NCBI GenBank assembly: GCA_003265435.1
Contig: NOXC01000020.1
Span: forward strand, 1 to 64,000
DNA: 64,000 bases
Direction of reading: 5' to 3'
DNA from: Cellvibrionaceae bacterium AOL6
Lineage (GTDB): Bacteria > Pseudomonadota > Gammaproteobacteria > Pseudomonadales > Cellvibrionaceae
Of this stretch, positions 37,276-46,724 are shown in pieces; position 1 is the first letter of the stretch, and each line of letters opens with the position of its first letter. The translations under genes were made by a program, and so were the position numbers. The notes under the pieces are model-generated. The model searched no databases. It worked only from the letters and a program-made list of their open reading frames with translations, and was not told the origin of the DNA.

Positions 37276-38514
37276 TTAAATAAAGCTGCGAACGGCTTGT
37301 TCAAATACCGCTAGCCCCGCCGCCACATCGGCTTCGGTCACCGCTTCGGCAGGGTGATGGCTGATGCCTTTTTCGCAGCGAACAAAGAGCATTCCCACTT
37401 CGGTCAGTGCCGCCATGGCCATCGCATCGTGTCCCGCACCACTGAGTAAGCTCAGTGGTGCAATCCCCTGGCCGCTGATCGCGGTTTCCAATCGACGTTG
37501 GAATTCACTCGCACACTGCACCGCCGGTGCATTGTGAAATTCATGCAGTGTGATGGCGATATCGCGTTTTTTCGCAATCGCACGACATTGCTGTTCGATT
37601 TCTTTCCAGGCGTGATCTCGAGTGCTGTCCTGGCCACTGCGAATATCGACGGTAAAACTGCAATGCCCTGGAATGACATTGACCGAGCCGGGTGCCGCTT
37701 GCACTTTACCGACCGTCGCCACAACCGAATAGCGTTGCGCTATCTGCTCCACGCTCAATATCATTTCTGAAGCCGCGCACAAGGCGTCACGGCGCATCGC
37801 CATCGGCACTGTGCCCGCATGCCCCGCCATGCCCTTCAGTTCAATTTCGAAACGTCGGGCTCCAGCAATGGCGGTCACAACACCCACCGGCAATTTTGCC
37901 TCTTCCAGCACGGGTCCCTGTTCAATGTGCAACTCAAGATATCCAAGAAAAGACTCACCCTGGCGCGACGCGGAATGCGGGTCCAATTCATGACCATGGA
38001 ATTGATGCAAGGCGTCACGCAAACTAATTCCACTTTGATCGACGAGCGTCATCCACTCCTCTTTCCACCTGCCCGCGACCGCACAGCTGCCGAGTAAGGT
38101 CGCACCGTAGCGCACCCCTTCCTCATCGCCAAAGCCAACAATATCGATATGGAATGGCAGGCGCTCGGATGCTTGGAACAGGGCATCGACAAGCTCAATG
38201 GCCGTCAATACCCCGAGTATGCCGTCATAGGCGCCCGCGTTCGGTACGGTGTCCAGGTGCGAGCCGAGAATCAAAGTCGGCGCATCATCCTCTTCAGCAC
38301 GGTAGCGTCCCCAACAATTGCCCACGGCATCTTCCCAGGTCGTCATCCCCGCCATTGACATCCACTTGTGCACTTGCTCGTTCGCCCGACTGTGCTCTGG
38401 TGTAAGATAGGTGCGACAAATCGCTCCGGGCATGGAAGAGATTCCAGCCAATATTTTACAGCGTGCAAGAATACGCTCTGCCCCCGTGACCGCATTCAAC
38501 TCGATCACGCTCAT
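37276..38514 (-). CDS. Allantoate amidohydrolase (M20/hydantoinase-carbamoylase family)
   Basis: A 412-residue metal-dependent amidohydrolase with GSHLDTVPNAGAYDGILGVL (metal ligands His and Asp) near residue 85, GFGDEEGVRYGATLLGS, LELHIEQGP, and a C-terminal SGAGHDAMAMA. This family includes allantoate amidohydrolases and N-carbamoyl amino acid amidases. PuuE allantoinase and a ureidoglycine-type aminotransferase nearby favour allantoate. The ATG at 38514 overlaps the add stop (ATGA). It is probably the last gene of the long purine operon. Confidence 0.85.
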   Translation of the reverse strand: MSVIELNAVTGAERILARCKILAGISSMPGAICRTYLTPEHSRANEQVHKWMSMAGMTTWEDAVGNCWGRYRAEEDDAPTLILGSHLDTVPNAGAYDGILGVLTAIELVDALFQASERLPFHIDIVGFGDEEGVRYGATLLGSCAVAGRWKEEWMTLVDQSGISLRDALHQFHGHELDPHSASRQGESFLGYLELHIEQGPVLEEAKLPVGVVTAIAGARRFEIELKGMAGHAGTVPMAMRRDALCAASEMILSVEQIAQRYSVVATVGKVQAAPGSVNVIPGHCSFTVDIRSGQDSTRDHAWKEIEQQCRAIAKKRDIAITLHEFHNAPAVQCASEFQRRLETAISGQGIAPLSLLSGAGHDAMAMAALTEVGMLFVRCEKGISHHPAEAVTEADVAAGLAVFEQAVRSFI

Positions 38515-39530
38515 GCGGCCGACTCCCACTTTGCAAGCGTTTGCAAAAATGCATCTCGTTGAGTGTCTTCCAGAAAGGCCGCCTGAAAACTGTTTCGGGC
38601 GAGTTCGACAAAAACCTGCGGCGATGGCTCAAAGGTGTCCAGTAAGGCGAGGTAATTGGCGTTCAGGTAACCACCAAAATACGCCGGATCATCCGAATTA
38701 ATCGTCACGCATAAACCGCGCGCCAACAACGTCAATACCGGGTGTTCATGCATGGTCTGATACACTTTTAAGCGGGTATTGGACAGTGGGCATACCGTGA
38801 GCGGGATCTTTTCCTCGGCGAGAAAGTCCATCAGCGCGTCGTCTTCGGTACAGCGCACGCCGTGATCAATGCGCGCGACCCCAAGCGACTTTAAACTGGT
38901 CCAGATATATTCTGCAGGGCCTTCTTCGCCGGCATGAATCGTCAGGGCATAACCTTCGGATTTCGCCGCCGCATAGAGTCGTTCAAACTTTTCTGGCGGG
39001 TGCCCGCGTTCGCTGCTCGCCAAGCCAATCGCAGTGAAGGCATGTCGCCAGGGCCGGGCTTGTTCCAGCACAGCCAGACATTCGTCTTCCGGCGTATGGC
39101 GTAACAGGCTGAGTATCAACACCACGCTCTGGCCCCAGGTCGCGTTTGCCTCGGCAATGGCTCGCTCAAAGCCCTTCATGAAAGTATCGAAGTCGACACC
39201 ATTCGGAAAATACGTTTGTGGTTCCACCATGATTTCGCAGTGCACGATGTTGTCCGCACGGCAGCGCTCGAGATAGTCCATCATCAGGAAATAAAAATCT
39301 TCCTCATCTCTTAAGACCGACGCGCCAAGATAGTAGAGATCCAGAAAGCTTTGCAAATCATGAAAATCATACGCATTCTGCACCTCCGCTTCGCTGGTAT
39401 AGGGCAAGTCCACGCCGTGCTTTTTGGCCAATGACAACATGCGCGAGGCTTCGAGGCTGCCATCAATATGCATGTGCAATTCGGCCTTGGGCATGCGGCA
39501 TACCCAGTCTCTAAGTTCCGCTTTATTCAT
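38511..39530 (-). CDS. add: Adenosine deaminase, cytoplasmic
   Basis: Deaminates adenosine (or adenine; the two subgroups are hard to separate by eye) to inosine or hypoxanthine and ammonia. The 339-residue protein has the metal-binding HMHIDGSLE near residue 18, TIHAGEEGPAEY, RIDHGVRC and INSDDPAYFGG. GSLE and HAGE are shared by adenosine and adenine deaminases. No signal peptide. Start 39530 overlaps the aminotransferase stop by 8 bases; a longer frame is unconserved. It is distinct from the secreted deaminase at 52059-53528. Confidence 0.85.
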   Translation of the reverse strand: MNKAELRDWVCRMPKAELHMHIDGSLEASRMLSLAKKHGVDLPYTSEAEVQNAYDFHDLQSFLDLYYLGASVLRDEEDFYFLMMDYLERCRADNIVHCEIMVEPQTYFPNGVDFDTFMKGFERAIAEANATWGQSVVLILSLLRHTPEDECLAVLEQARPWRHAFTAIGLASSERGHPPEKFERLYAAAKSEGYALTIHAGEEGPAEYIWTSLKSLGVARIDHGVRCTEDDALMDFLAEEKIPLTVCPLSNTRLKVYQTMHEHPVLTLLARGLCVTINSDDPAYFGGYLNANYLALLDTFEPSPQVFVELARNSFQAAFLEDTQRDAFLQTLAKWESAA

Positions 39531-40770
39531 CGCTTTGGGCTCCCGCATCCGCGTAGCTTGCCATCGCAGCGGCGACCGCCGCTCCCGCCGGCACGGACAC
39601 CCCTTCCAAACGCAGAGCTTGTTCCAGACAGGCCAGTGTGGGTAATACCGCGCCTTTACGTGCGTTGTAGCCCATGGTGCCAATGCGCCAGATCACGCCC
39701 ACCAAGGGGCCAAAGGAGGTACCGATTTCGATACCGAAATCTTCCAGCATGTACCGACGCACGCGTTCACCGTCGACCCCGTCGGGAATATACACGCCGA
39801 CCACATTGTTCATTCGGTGTTGTTGATTACCATAGAGCCTCAGCCCCATTGCGCTCAATCCTGCCGCCAGTGCTGCGCCGTTGATACGATGGCGTTCGAC
39901 CACCTCGTCTCGCCCCTCACTCAACAAAAGTCGCGCACATTCCCGCGCAGCGAACAGCATACTGGTCGCTTCGGTGTGATGGTTTAAACGTTCCTCGCTC
40001 CAGTAATCCATAATCATCGCGAGATCGAAATAATTGGAGCGAATGCGTTCGCCCTTGCCATTTTGATGCGCTTGCGTGCGGATGCCGGCTTCGACGTGGT
40101 GACGTGCACGAATTCTTCGAGTCGCCTCTGGGCTGATCGTAATCGGTGCGATGCCGGAAGGGCCGCCAAGACATTTTTGTAAGCCTGCGCTGACAATATC
40201 AATGCCCCATTCGTCGGTTAAAAACGTATTGCCACCGATGCTCGCCGTCGCATCACAATAGCTCAGAATACCTTCGGCTCGGCAAAAATTTCCAATCTCC
40301 TTCAGCGGCTGACACATGGTTGTTGAGGTATCGCCCTGAACCAAAGCCACAAGATCAGGCTTTACACGTTTGATCGCGGCGATGACCTTTTCCGGGTCAG
40401 CCACCTCGCCCCAGGGCACATCCAGCACAGAGACTTCTGCGCCGCAGCGCTCGGCGATTTCTTTCAGGAGGTGCCCGAAACGCCCCATAATCGGAACCAG
40501 GACGCGATCGCCTGGTTTCAAAACCGAAATCATGGCCGCCTCAATGCCACCCCGGGCAGTCGCGTCGACCATAAACGTCCAACGGTTTTCCGTCACAAAT
40601 ACGTCCCGATAGAGCGCCATGGTCTCATTCATACAGGCGGTCATGCTCGGGTCATATTGTCCAATCAATTGATTGGACATCGCCTGCAGGACTCTCGGAT
40701 CACAGGTAATGGGACCGGGGCCCATTAACAAGCGAGGAGGAGGCGTAAACGGAGAAGATAAAAGAGACAT
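39523..40770 (-). CDS. (S)-Ureidoglycine--glyoxylate aminotransferase (PucG-like)
   Basis: A 415-residue PLP enzyme of the alanine-glyoxylate aminotransferase family: MGPGPITCDPRVLQAM at the N-terminus, GQYDPSMT, and the PLP lysine in GLQKCLGGPSG near residue 200. These features resemble B. subtilis PucG, which transfers the amino group of ureidoglycine to glyoxylate, producing glycine. The neighbouring allantoate amidohydrolase makes ureidoglycine, so substrate and context agree. Alanine- or serine-glyoxylate transaminase is the alternative. Confidence 0.78.
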   Translation of the reverse strand: MSLLSSPFTPPPRLLMGPGPITCDPRVLQAMSNQLIGQYDPSMTACMNETMALYRDVFVTENRWTFMVDATARGGIEAAMISVLKPGDRVLVPIMGRFGHLLKEIAERCGAEVSVLDVPWGEVADPEKVIAAIKRVKPDLVALVQGDTSTTMCQPLKEIGNFCRAEGILSYCDATASIGGNTFLTDEWGIDIVSAGLQKCLGGPSGIAPITISPEATRRIRARHHVEAGIRTQAHQNGKGERIRSNYFDLAMIMDYWSEERLNHHTEATSMLFAARECARLLLSEGRDEVVERHRINGAALAAGLSAMGLRLYGNQQHRMNNVVGVYIPDGVDGERVRRYMLEDFGIEIGTSFGPLVGVIWRIGTMGYNARKGAVLPTLACLEQALRLEGVSVPAGAAVAAAMASYADAGAQSDE

Positions 40771-40798
40771 GCGTAATCCTATCGTGATGCAGGTGCCG

Positions 40799-41620
40799 TT
40801 AAAACGGCAGCACCTGCCAAATCATTCGAGCACCGCTAATACAAAGAAAGACCGCAAACAATTGCTTTAACAAAGCGCCATCCAGCCGTGCGCCAAGGCG
40901 CACACCCAGCGGCGCCATCAGTACCGACAACGGCGCAATCAAAGCAAAGCCGGGCAAGTTTAAAAAGCCCCAGGTCCCCATCGGGGCATCCGCAGGCGTC
41001 GAGGCCATCAGCCCCATCAACAATGCGCCAGGTACAGCAATAATAAAACCGAAGGCCGCTGCGGTGCCGACAGCGCGGTGCGCAGGGTAGCTGCAGGCGG
41101 TCAGAATCGGTACGCCCAAGGTGCCGCCACCGATGCCCATTATGACGGAGACCGCACCCGTGATAATCGCGATGGCACTCTGCGCAACGCGACCCGGTAA
41201 TTGCGCCCAACGCGGCGCGGCGCTGGCTCTGAAAAGCATGTTCATCGCGACCAGTATTGCCACGATGCCAAACACGGCGGAAGCGAACAAGCCGCCAATA
41301 TACGCAGCGGCCCAAGCGCCTACGGCCGTACCGATCACGATAAACGGCGCCCAAAAGCGCAACAAATCAAAATCCACATTACCGCGTGCATAGTGGGAGC
41401 GAATAGACGAAAGACTCGTTGCGATAATGACAAGCAGAGACGTGCCCGTAGCGACTGACATCGCCGTAGCGCTGGAAATCCCCAATAACTGAAAAATAAG
41501 AAACAATACCGGCACGATCACAATCCCGCCGCCGACACCGAAAAGCCCTGCTAAAATGCCCGCCAACGCACCGGCGATGGGTAAAGCAATTAAAATGGGC
41601 AACCACTGAGCATCCAACAT
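40799..41620 (-). CDS. TauE/SafE-family membrane permease
   Basis: A 273-residue integral membrane protein with about eight hydrophobic segments and the glycine-rich repeat GLFGVGGGIVIVPVL near residue 27 plus MGIGGGTLGVP in the second half, as in TauE/SafE (DUF81) anion exporters. Known members export sulfite, sulfoacetate or other small organic anions. Its place in the purine operon suggests it moves a small anionic intermediate, such as an oxidised purine or ureide, but the direction and substrate are inferred. Confidence 0.8.
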   Translation of the reverse strand: MLDAQWLPILIALPIAGALAGILAGLFGVGGGIVIVPVLFLIFQLLGISSATAMSVATGTSLLVIIATSLSSIRSHYARGNVDFDLLRFWAPFIVIGTAVGAWAAAYIGGLFASAVFGIVAILVAMNMLFRASAAPRWAQLPGRVAQSAIAIITGAVSVIMGIGGGTLGVPILTACSYPAHRAVGTAAAFGFIIAVPGALLMGLMASTPADAPMGTWGFLNLPGFALIAPLSVLMAPLGVRLGARLDGALLKQLFAVFLCISGARMIWQVLPF

Positions 41621-41653
41621 AAACTGTTCTACTTTAATTCTGTGTTTTACGAC

Positions 41654-43240
41654 TTACACGGAGGTCGCATCGTTTACCTGCGCTGCACCATCGGATCTCG
41701 GATCGCTTGCGGCTCGGCACTCGCCATTCGCCTGCCGTAAGATCGCACCCGCGTGACCAAACGCCTCACTATGATCGGGCAGGGATTGCACATCATGCCC
41801 TTTTGCACGCAACGATGCACCGACGCGTTCCGCCAAGCTGGCTTCCAACTTCAAATCCGTACTTTGATCCCCCCAGGTGCGCCCCAACAACCAGCGCGGT
41901 GCGGCAATGGCGTCCTCGAGAGTCTGATTCTGATACAGAACCCGGTTCACAATGGCGGCTTGGGTTTGCGGTTGGCCGTCGCCACCCATGGAGCCATACA
42001 CCATGCGGCGGCCATCATGCAGCTCGGCCAATGCGGGGTTGAGCGTATGACGCGGAATTTTACCGGGAGCCAGGACATTGATATCGCCACTGTCGACCGA
42101 AAACGACACACCGCGATTATTCCAAACCAGGCCCCACTCCGGCAGCACGACCCCCGAGCCAAATTCCCAATACAGGCTCTGAATGAAGCTGACCATGGTG
42201 CCATCGGCATCACACGCCCCCATCCAGATCGTATCTGCAGGCGGTGCGGAAAGTGGCCAAGGCAACGCATGCCGCGCGTTAATGCGCGAAGCGAGGGCAT
42301 TCACGGACGCGGCACTCAGAAGCGTGCTTAGATTTTCAGTACTGCATGCGGGATCGCAAATTTTGCTATCGCGCACGCTGAACGCCAACTTGGTCGCTTC
42401 GACGAGGTGATGAATTTGCTCAGCTTCCTGCCACTGCGGCTGGAAAAGGCGGTCGTACATCGCCAATATTAACAGCGAAGCCAGCCCTTGCGTGGGCGCA
42501 TCAAGATTGTAAAAACGTCCCTGAGAAGTGTCTGTCACCAGGGGGGCGCGAATTCTCGCCTTATGTTGATGAAAATCCGCGAGGGTCAATGCACTGCCAC
42601 ATTGTTGCAGTGACTCGGCCAAACTCGCCGCAATCTCACCCTGATAAAAATCCGCGAGCCCGCGTTGCTGCATGGCCTCAAAGAGATTGGCTAAAGACGA
42701 GTTACGACAGGTTTGTCCAATCCCTAAAGGCTGTCCATTTGCGTCTAGAAACAATTCCGAGAACGCTGCGCCAACCTGCATTTGGGACATGCACAAGGCG
42801 GTACCGGCGAGCTGACTCTCTGTCACCGAAATACCGGATGTCGCCGCCTCTCGCGCTGGCGCGAGCAGTCTGGAGAGCGGGAAGCGGCGTCCTTTTTCAC
42901 TAGCGTATCGGCGCGCAAGATCCCAGCCTGACACCGCACCGGCCATCGTCAGTGCCGCTTGCGGACCGCGTGTCGGTACGCCACCTAGTTTTTGATAAGC
43001 CGGGAGATCCAGGTTCAAGGCCGCCGCACCACAGGCATCAATCGCGACCGGTGACTCCCCCGCCCGCTGAATCAGCCAGAAGCAGTCGCCTCCTAGGCCA
43101 TTCATGTGTGGGTAGTGCACCGCAACCATGGCCGCTGCGGCAATCATCGCATCCACGGCACACCCGCCTTCCTCCAGCACCGCCATACCGGCTTGAGTCG
43201 CCGCGTGATGCGGCGCTGTGAACGCGATGTGTGAACTCAT
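41654..43240 (-). CDS. Gamma-glutamyltransferase-family Ntn hydrolase (YwrD-like), cytoplasmic
   Basis: A 528-residue protein of the GGT family that would self-cleave to expose a Thr nucleophile. N-terminal HHAATQAG and NGLGGDCF, the probable nucleophile Thr in DTIWMGACDADG (about residue 350), and GSMGGDGQPQ near the end are visible. There is no signal peptide, unlike periplasmic glutathione-degrading GGT. I chose ATG 43240, since the longer frame overlaps the preceding gene. Why a GGT homologue sits in a purine operon is unclear; it may hydrolyse an amide intermediate. Confidence 0.82.
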   Translation of the reverse strand: MSSHIAFTAPHHAATQAGMAVLEEGGCAVDAMIAAAAMVAVHYPHMNGLGGDCFWLIQRAGESPVAIDACGAAALNLDLPAYQKLGGVPTRGPQAALTMAGAVSGWDLARRYASEKGRRFPLSRLLAPAREAATSGISVTESQLAGTALCMSQMQVGAAFSELFLDANGQPLGIGQTCRNSSLANLFEAMQQRGLADFYQGEIAASLAESLQQCGSALTLADFHQHKARIRAPLVTDTSQGRFYNLDAPTQGLASLLILAMYDRLFQPQWQEAEQIHHLVEATKLAFSVRDSKICDPACSTENLSTLLSAASVNALASRINARHALPWPLSAPPADTIWMGACDADGTMVSFIQSLYWEFGSGVVLPEWGLVWNNRGVSFSVDSGDINVLAPGKIPRHTLNPALAELHDGRRMVYGSMGGDGQPQTQAAIVNRVLYQNQTLEDAIAAPRWLLGRTWGDQSTDLKLEASLAERVGASLRAKGHDVQSLPDHSEAFGHAGAILRQANGECRAASDPRSDGAAQVNDATSV

Positions 43241-43262
43241 GTTTTTCTTAACTACGCTGCGC

Positions 43263-44354
43263 TTAGGGCGCTTCGCTGCCTGATTTTCCTGGAACGTGTT
43301 TGGCGTAGTGTTCCCAATCGGCCAGCAGTGTGTCAATCACTTCTGAGCCTACGACATAGGCACTTTCCAACGAAGCGACCAGCCCGGAGTAGTGTTCATT
43401 TTCCGCCAACAGGTTGTCTGCGGCGCTTACACCTGGTGGCGGCATGGTGTAGTTACTCGCGGTACGCAGTACCATCAGGCGATCCACATCGGCTTTCCCC
43501 GCCTTGGTCAGCCACAGTAAACTTTGGTAGGTGCCGGTATCTTCCATCGCGGAGGAAACAAACTCACCCTCACCGTTCGTCCAGTAGTCGACCCACTCGT
43601 TCGCCCAGTTGTTGAGAATCTCACCATGCCAGAACGTCATCGCCGCCAGATTATCGCCTTTCATCACGAAGGGCTTTTTACGTGCGTTTTCATGTTCAGT
43701 GTACAGTGAACGCGTCGCTTCGAGGTCAGGAAAATCTGGGAGTTCGATGTCCTTGGTCAGGGTGTAGGCCCAGTCGGTCAGCCCCTTGTTCAAGGTGAAC
43801 ATTTCGCCCGTAGGTTCAGGCTTGGCCGGATCAAAAGGCTTTTTGGTGTAGCGGGCGAAATAGCCGTAAGGCCAATCCTCGGGCATTTCACGCGCATCGA
43901 TCTCATGCGCGAGATCGCCATCAATCACATGCTCCGCCCACGCGGCCGAACCGATGCTGGCATCTTCAGGATCAAAACCCGCTATCCCAGCAACCATCCA
44001 ATAGGTTTCACGAAAATCGAAACGCGGATCCATACCCAACGCCATCACCGATGCCGTCGCTTTCGCCGTACCGATACCCGTCACCATGGCCATAATGCCG
44101 CTGTCGCGATTGAAGTGCAGGTCGTGATGGCCCTGGAATTCAAACACCTCCGTAAGCTCCCGCCGCTCGTTCCACAGCTGGAATTCGCCCGCGGTATCGC
44201 CCGTGTCTTCACCAATTTCAAACATCGTGATGATCACGACTTTTACAGGGATAGGGGTACTTGCTGGTGCGGGCGTCGCCGTCACTTCCGGCGCGTCGGT
44301 GTCGCCACAGGCCACCAGGCCAAGTACTGCCAAAAACACAAACCATTTTTTCAT
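43263..44354 (-). CDS. Purine nucleoside permease-family lipoprotein (NUP; nucleoside-phosphorylase-like)
   Basis: A 363-residue lipoprotein (lipobox LGLVACG, Cys near residue 17) of the NUP family (named after the Candida nucleoside permease). It has no transmembrane helices beyond the signal, and its MVTGIGTAKA, YWMVAGIAGFDPE and MEDTGTYQSLLWL segments resemble nucleoside phosphorylases. I infer that bacterial members bind or cleave purine nucleosides in the periplasm rather than transport them. The second of two adjacent ATGs (44354) was chosen for spacing to AAAGG. Confidence 0.8.
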   Translation of the reverse strand: MKKWFVFLAVLGLVACGDTDAPEVTATPAPASTPIPVKVVIITMFEIGEDTGDTAGEFQLWNERRELTEVFEFQGHHDLHFNRDSGIMAMVTGIGTAKATASVMALGMDPRFDFRETYWMVAGIAGFDPEDASIGSAAWAEHVIDGDLAHEIDAREMPEDWPYGYFARYTKKPFDPAKPEPTGEMFTLNKGLTDWAYTLTKDIELPDFPDLEATRSLYTEHENARKKPFVMKGDNLAAMTFWHGEILNNWANEWVDYWTNGEGEFVSSAMEDTGTYQSLLWLTKAGKADVDRLMVLRTASNYTMPPPGVSAADNLLAENEHYSGLVASLESAYVVGSEVIDTLLADWEHYAKHVPGKSGSEAP

Positions 44355-44424
44355 CATGAAACCTTTATTTTGAAATGCCACTATTTAATATTCTATTTGG
44401 ATGAGTGCGAGACAGATAAGCGGC

Positions 44425-45654
44425 TCAAGAGTTTTGTGCCAGCCAATCCGCTTGTCGTTTCATATCATCGGTGTACTTTAACCAGCGTGCTGCCGACTTT
44501 TCTGTTTCTTTGAAGGCCTGGGCCTTCCTTAAAGCGCGCTTCGCATCGCTGAATTTCTGCTGTTCGGTTTGAGCAATGCCAAGCAGAAGCCAAGCCTTGC
44601 CAGGCTCCTCCAGCTTTTTATCAAGGGCATTCTGCAGGGCACTTTCTGCTTGCTTCCAATTCCCCTTCTCGACATAAATATTGGAGATTGAGATCCACGC
44701 ATCGCCTTCTTCTGAAATGCCGGCCAGGCGCTCATAGGCCACAATGGCTTTGTCTCGTTCGCGGGCCGAATTATAGGCCACTGCCAACATCTTCAAATAT
44801 TCCTCGTCCTCCGGCAGCAACTCACTGGCCATGGCCTGCTCTAGCAGCCTCGCGGCATGCTCTGGGATGCCGCGCACAATCGCGAGCTGCACCATGGACT
44901 TCACGGTCGCCTCTTTCTCGAGTAAACCCTCGGAAAATGCAATGCGCAAGGTCGCCAAGGCTCGACTTTCGTCTTCAAGCACCACATAGACACTGGCAAG
45001 CTGCTCCCAATACCCAGCGGTATCTGGCCACAGGTCAATCATTGCCTGCAGTGTCGCCGCCGCTTCGGAATAGCGTTTCAGCTCAAAGTAATTGGCGGTG
45101 AGCAATTGGTACCAGCTCTCTTGAGGCTTGTCCGTTGCGGCAATCGCCTGTTCCGCATAGGGAATGGATTTTTCATATTGCTGCGTTTGCGCATAGATAT
45201 TCGCCATGAAAATCATTTGCGGCGGCTTCGGGTCTTCAAGCTGCGTGAACCAGGTTTCAGCAAAGCTCAGCGCCTCGTCGAACTCACCTTGCGCAGCGTG
45301 TAGCTGCGCCACCATGTAACCTACGTTATACACCACATTTTGAGGCAGGCGATTTAAGGCGAGACTGGCTTTAAGATGTGTGATCGCAGCGGGAAAATTC
45401 TCCCGAGCCATTTCCACGTAGCCCAGCGTCTGTAGAGTCAAAGCCTGATCAAGTGTGTCTGGTTCAACCTCATCCAGCAGGGTCTGCAGGCGCTGATACG
45501 CTTCATCCGCCTGTCCAGCACCCATCACTTCTTGAATTTCAGTCAGCTCTTTGTAGGTTTTTGAGCTCACGGAATCGGCTGCTGACCATGCCTGAACCGA
45601 ACACAAGAGAACCCACAGCGCCAGAAAGACTTTTTGTAACATACGCATCCCCAT
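44425..45654 (-). CDS. TPR protein of the TonB2-type cluster
   Basis: A 409-residue exported protein (signal peptide to about residue 25, SAADS) consisting mostly of tetratricopeptide repeats. It follows tonB with overlapping TAATG. The same position downstream of tonB2 is occupied by a TPR gene in Vibrio (order DUF3450, ttpC, exbB2, exbD2, tonB2, TPR). It may scaffold the energising complex in the periplasm. ATG 45642 is an alternative start. Confidence 0.82.
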   Translation of the reverse strand: MGMRMLQKVFLALWVLLCSVQAWSAADSVSSKTYKELTEIQEVMGAGQADEAYQRLQTLLDEVEPDTLDQALTLQTLGYVEMARENFPAAITHLKASLALNRLPQNVVYNVGYMVAQLHAAQGEFDEALSFAETWFTQLEDPKPPQMIFMANIYAQTQQYEKSIPYAEQAIAATDKPQESWYQLLTANYFELKRYSEAAATLQAMIDLWPDTAGYWEQLASVYVVLEDESRALATLRIAFSEGLLEKEATVKSMVQLAIVRGIPEHAARLLEQAMASELLPEDEEYLKMLAVAYNSARERDKAIVAYERLAGISEEGDAWISISNIYVEKGNWKQAESALQNALDKKLEEPGKAWLLLGIAQTEQQKFSDAKRALRKAQAFKETEKSAARWLKYTDDMKRQADWLAQNS

Positions 45655-46310
45655 TATCCTGCGCCGCCCAATTTAAACTCGATGGTCTGTTTGGCTCGTT
45701 GAGCCTGCGGTGTGCCATTGACGATTTTAGGTCGAAATTTCCAACGCTTCATTGCCGTGAGCGCGGCCTGATCAAACAATCTTGGCGGGTTGGATTCAAT
45801 CACTTCAGCGTCTGACACGGTGCCGTCGGGATTGATGGTGACCGCCATCGTCACATAGCCCTGAATCTTGGCCATTTTGGCATTGCGCGGGTAAGCGGGC
45901 GCAACGCGCACTACGGGAATCACATCGGTATCAAATCCCGCAAGCCCCTGCCCCTGACTCAATGCACCGAGATAAGGCCCATCACCGGAACTCAGTGGCA
46001 CACCAATAGAGGGCATATTCATGTTCAGGTTTGGATTCACGTTCGCAATCTGCGCTGACATGTCAGGCGTATCGGGCGGTGTTTCCGGTGGCGGCGGCTC
46101 ACGTGGAGGCTGCCGCTTTTTGGTTTTTACTTCATCGCTTTGATCGACGCGAACAAAATTCAGATAGGTCCGCTCGCTGTCCTCTTTCTCAAGCACTTTG
46201 TCACCGGCAATCATCCACTGCATGCCGAGAAACGTGAGCAAGGCCAGCACGCTGGCTGAAGCAAACAGACCGAGAGACTTTACTGCTACTGAGGGTGCGC
46301 TGGTCGTCAT
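45654..46310 (-). CDS. tonB: TonB energy transducer
   Basis: A 218-residue TonB: one N-terminal membrane segment (residues about 12-32), a proline-rich spacer with REPPPPETPPDTP near residue 70, and the C-terminal TonB domain (VAPAYPRNAKMAKIQGYV to AMKRWKFRPK). It transmits proton-motive force to TonB-dependent receptors. The short spacer and position in the DUF3450-ttpC-exbB-exbD cluster mark it as TonB2-like, probably dedicated to the receptor encoded at the head of the operon. Confidence 0.92.
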   Translation of the reverse strand: MTTSAPSVAVKSLGLFASASVLALLTFLGMQWMIAGDKVLEKEDSERTYLNFVRVDQSDEVKTKKRQPPREPPPPETPPDTPDMSAQIANVNPNLNMNMPSIGVPLSSGDGPYLGALSQGQGLAGFDTDVIPVVRVAPAYPRNAKMAKIQGYVTMAVTINPDGTVSDAEVIESNPPRLFDQAALTAMKRWKFRPKIVNGTPQAQRAKQTIEFKLGGAG

Positions 46311-46312
46311 GC

Positions 46313-46723
46313 CTACCTCTCATCCGCTGCAACCGATACATTTTCGGCACCGGCCAAACGAGACTGATCCATCACTTCAATCAAGGTTTCCGTTTTGGAG
46401 TCTGCGTCTGCAACGATAATGACGGACGCACCCGGATTTTCTGCAAGACCGCGTTCGACGTTCGCTCGTACTGCGCGCTTATCCACCAAACGTTTATCCA
46501 TAAAGATCTGGTTATTCGCGGTAATACCAATCTGAATGCTGTTTGATTCCGTGACCACGGTGGTTTCGGCGTTGGGTCGACTCACGTCGACCCCGGCTTC
46601 TTTGACAAAAGTCGAAGTCACAATAAAGAAAATCAACATGATGAACACAACGTCCAGCATGGGGGTCAGATCGATCTGGCTTTCCTCTTCTGTTTCCAGA
46701 AAGGGATTTGCGTTGTCATTCAT
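46313..46723 (-). CDS. exbD: ExbD-type biopolymer transport protein
   Basis: A 136-residue inner-membrane protein with a single transmembrane helix (residues about 20-42, DLTPMLDVVFIMLIFFIV) carrying the conserved Asp needed for proton flow, and a periplasmic C-terminal domain. It partners the preceding ExbB and the following TonB; gaps are 1-2 bases. Confidence 0.92.
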   Translation of the reverse strand: MNDNANPFLETEEESQIDLTPMLDVVFIMLIFFIVTSTFVKEAGVDVSRPNAETTVVTESNSIQIGITANNQIFMDKRLVDKRAVRANVERGLAENPGASVIIVADADSKTETLIEVMDQSRLAGAENVSVAADER

Positions 46724-46724
46724 T

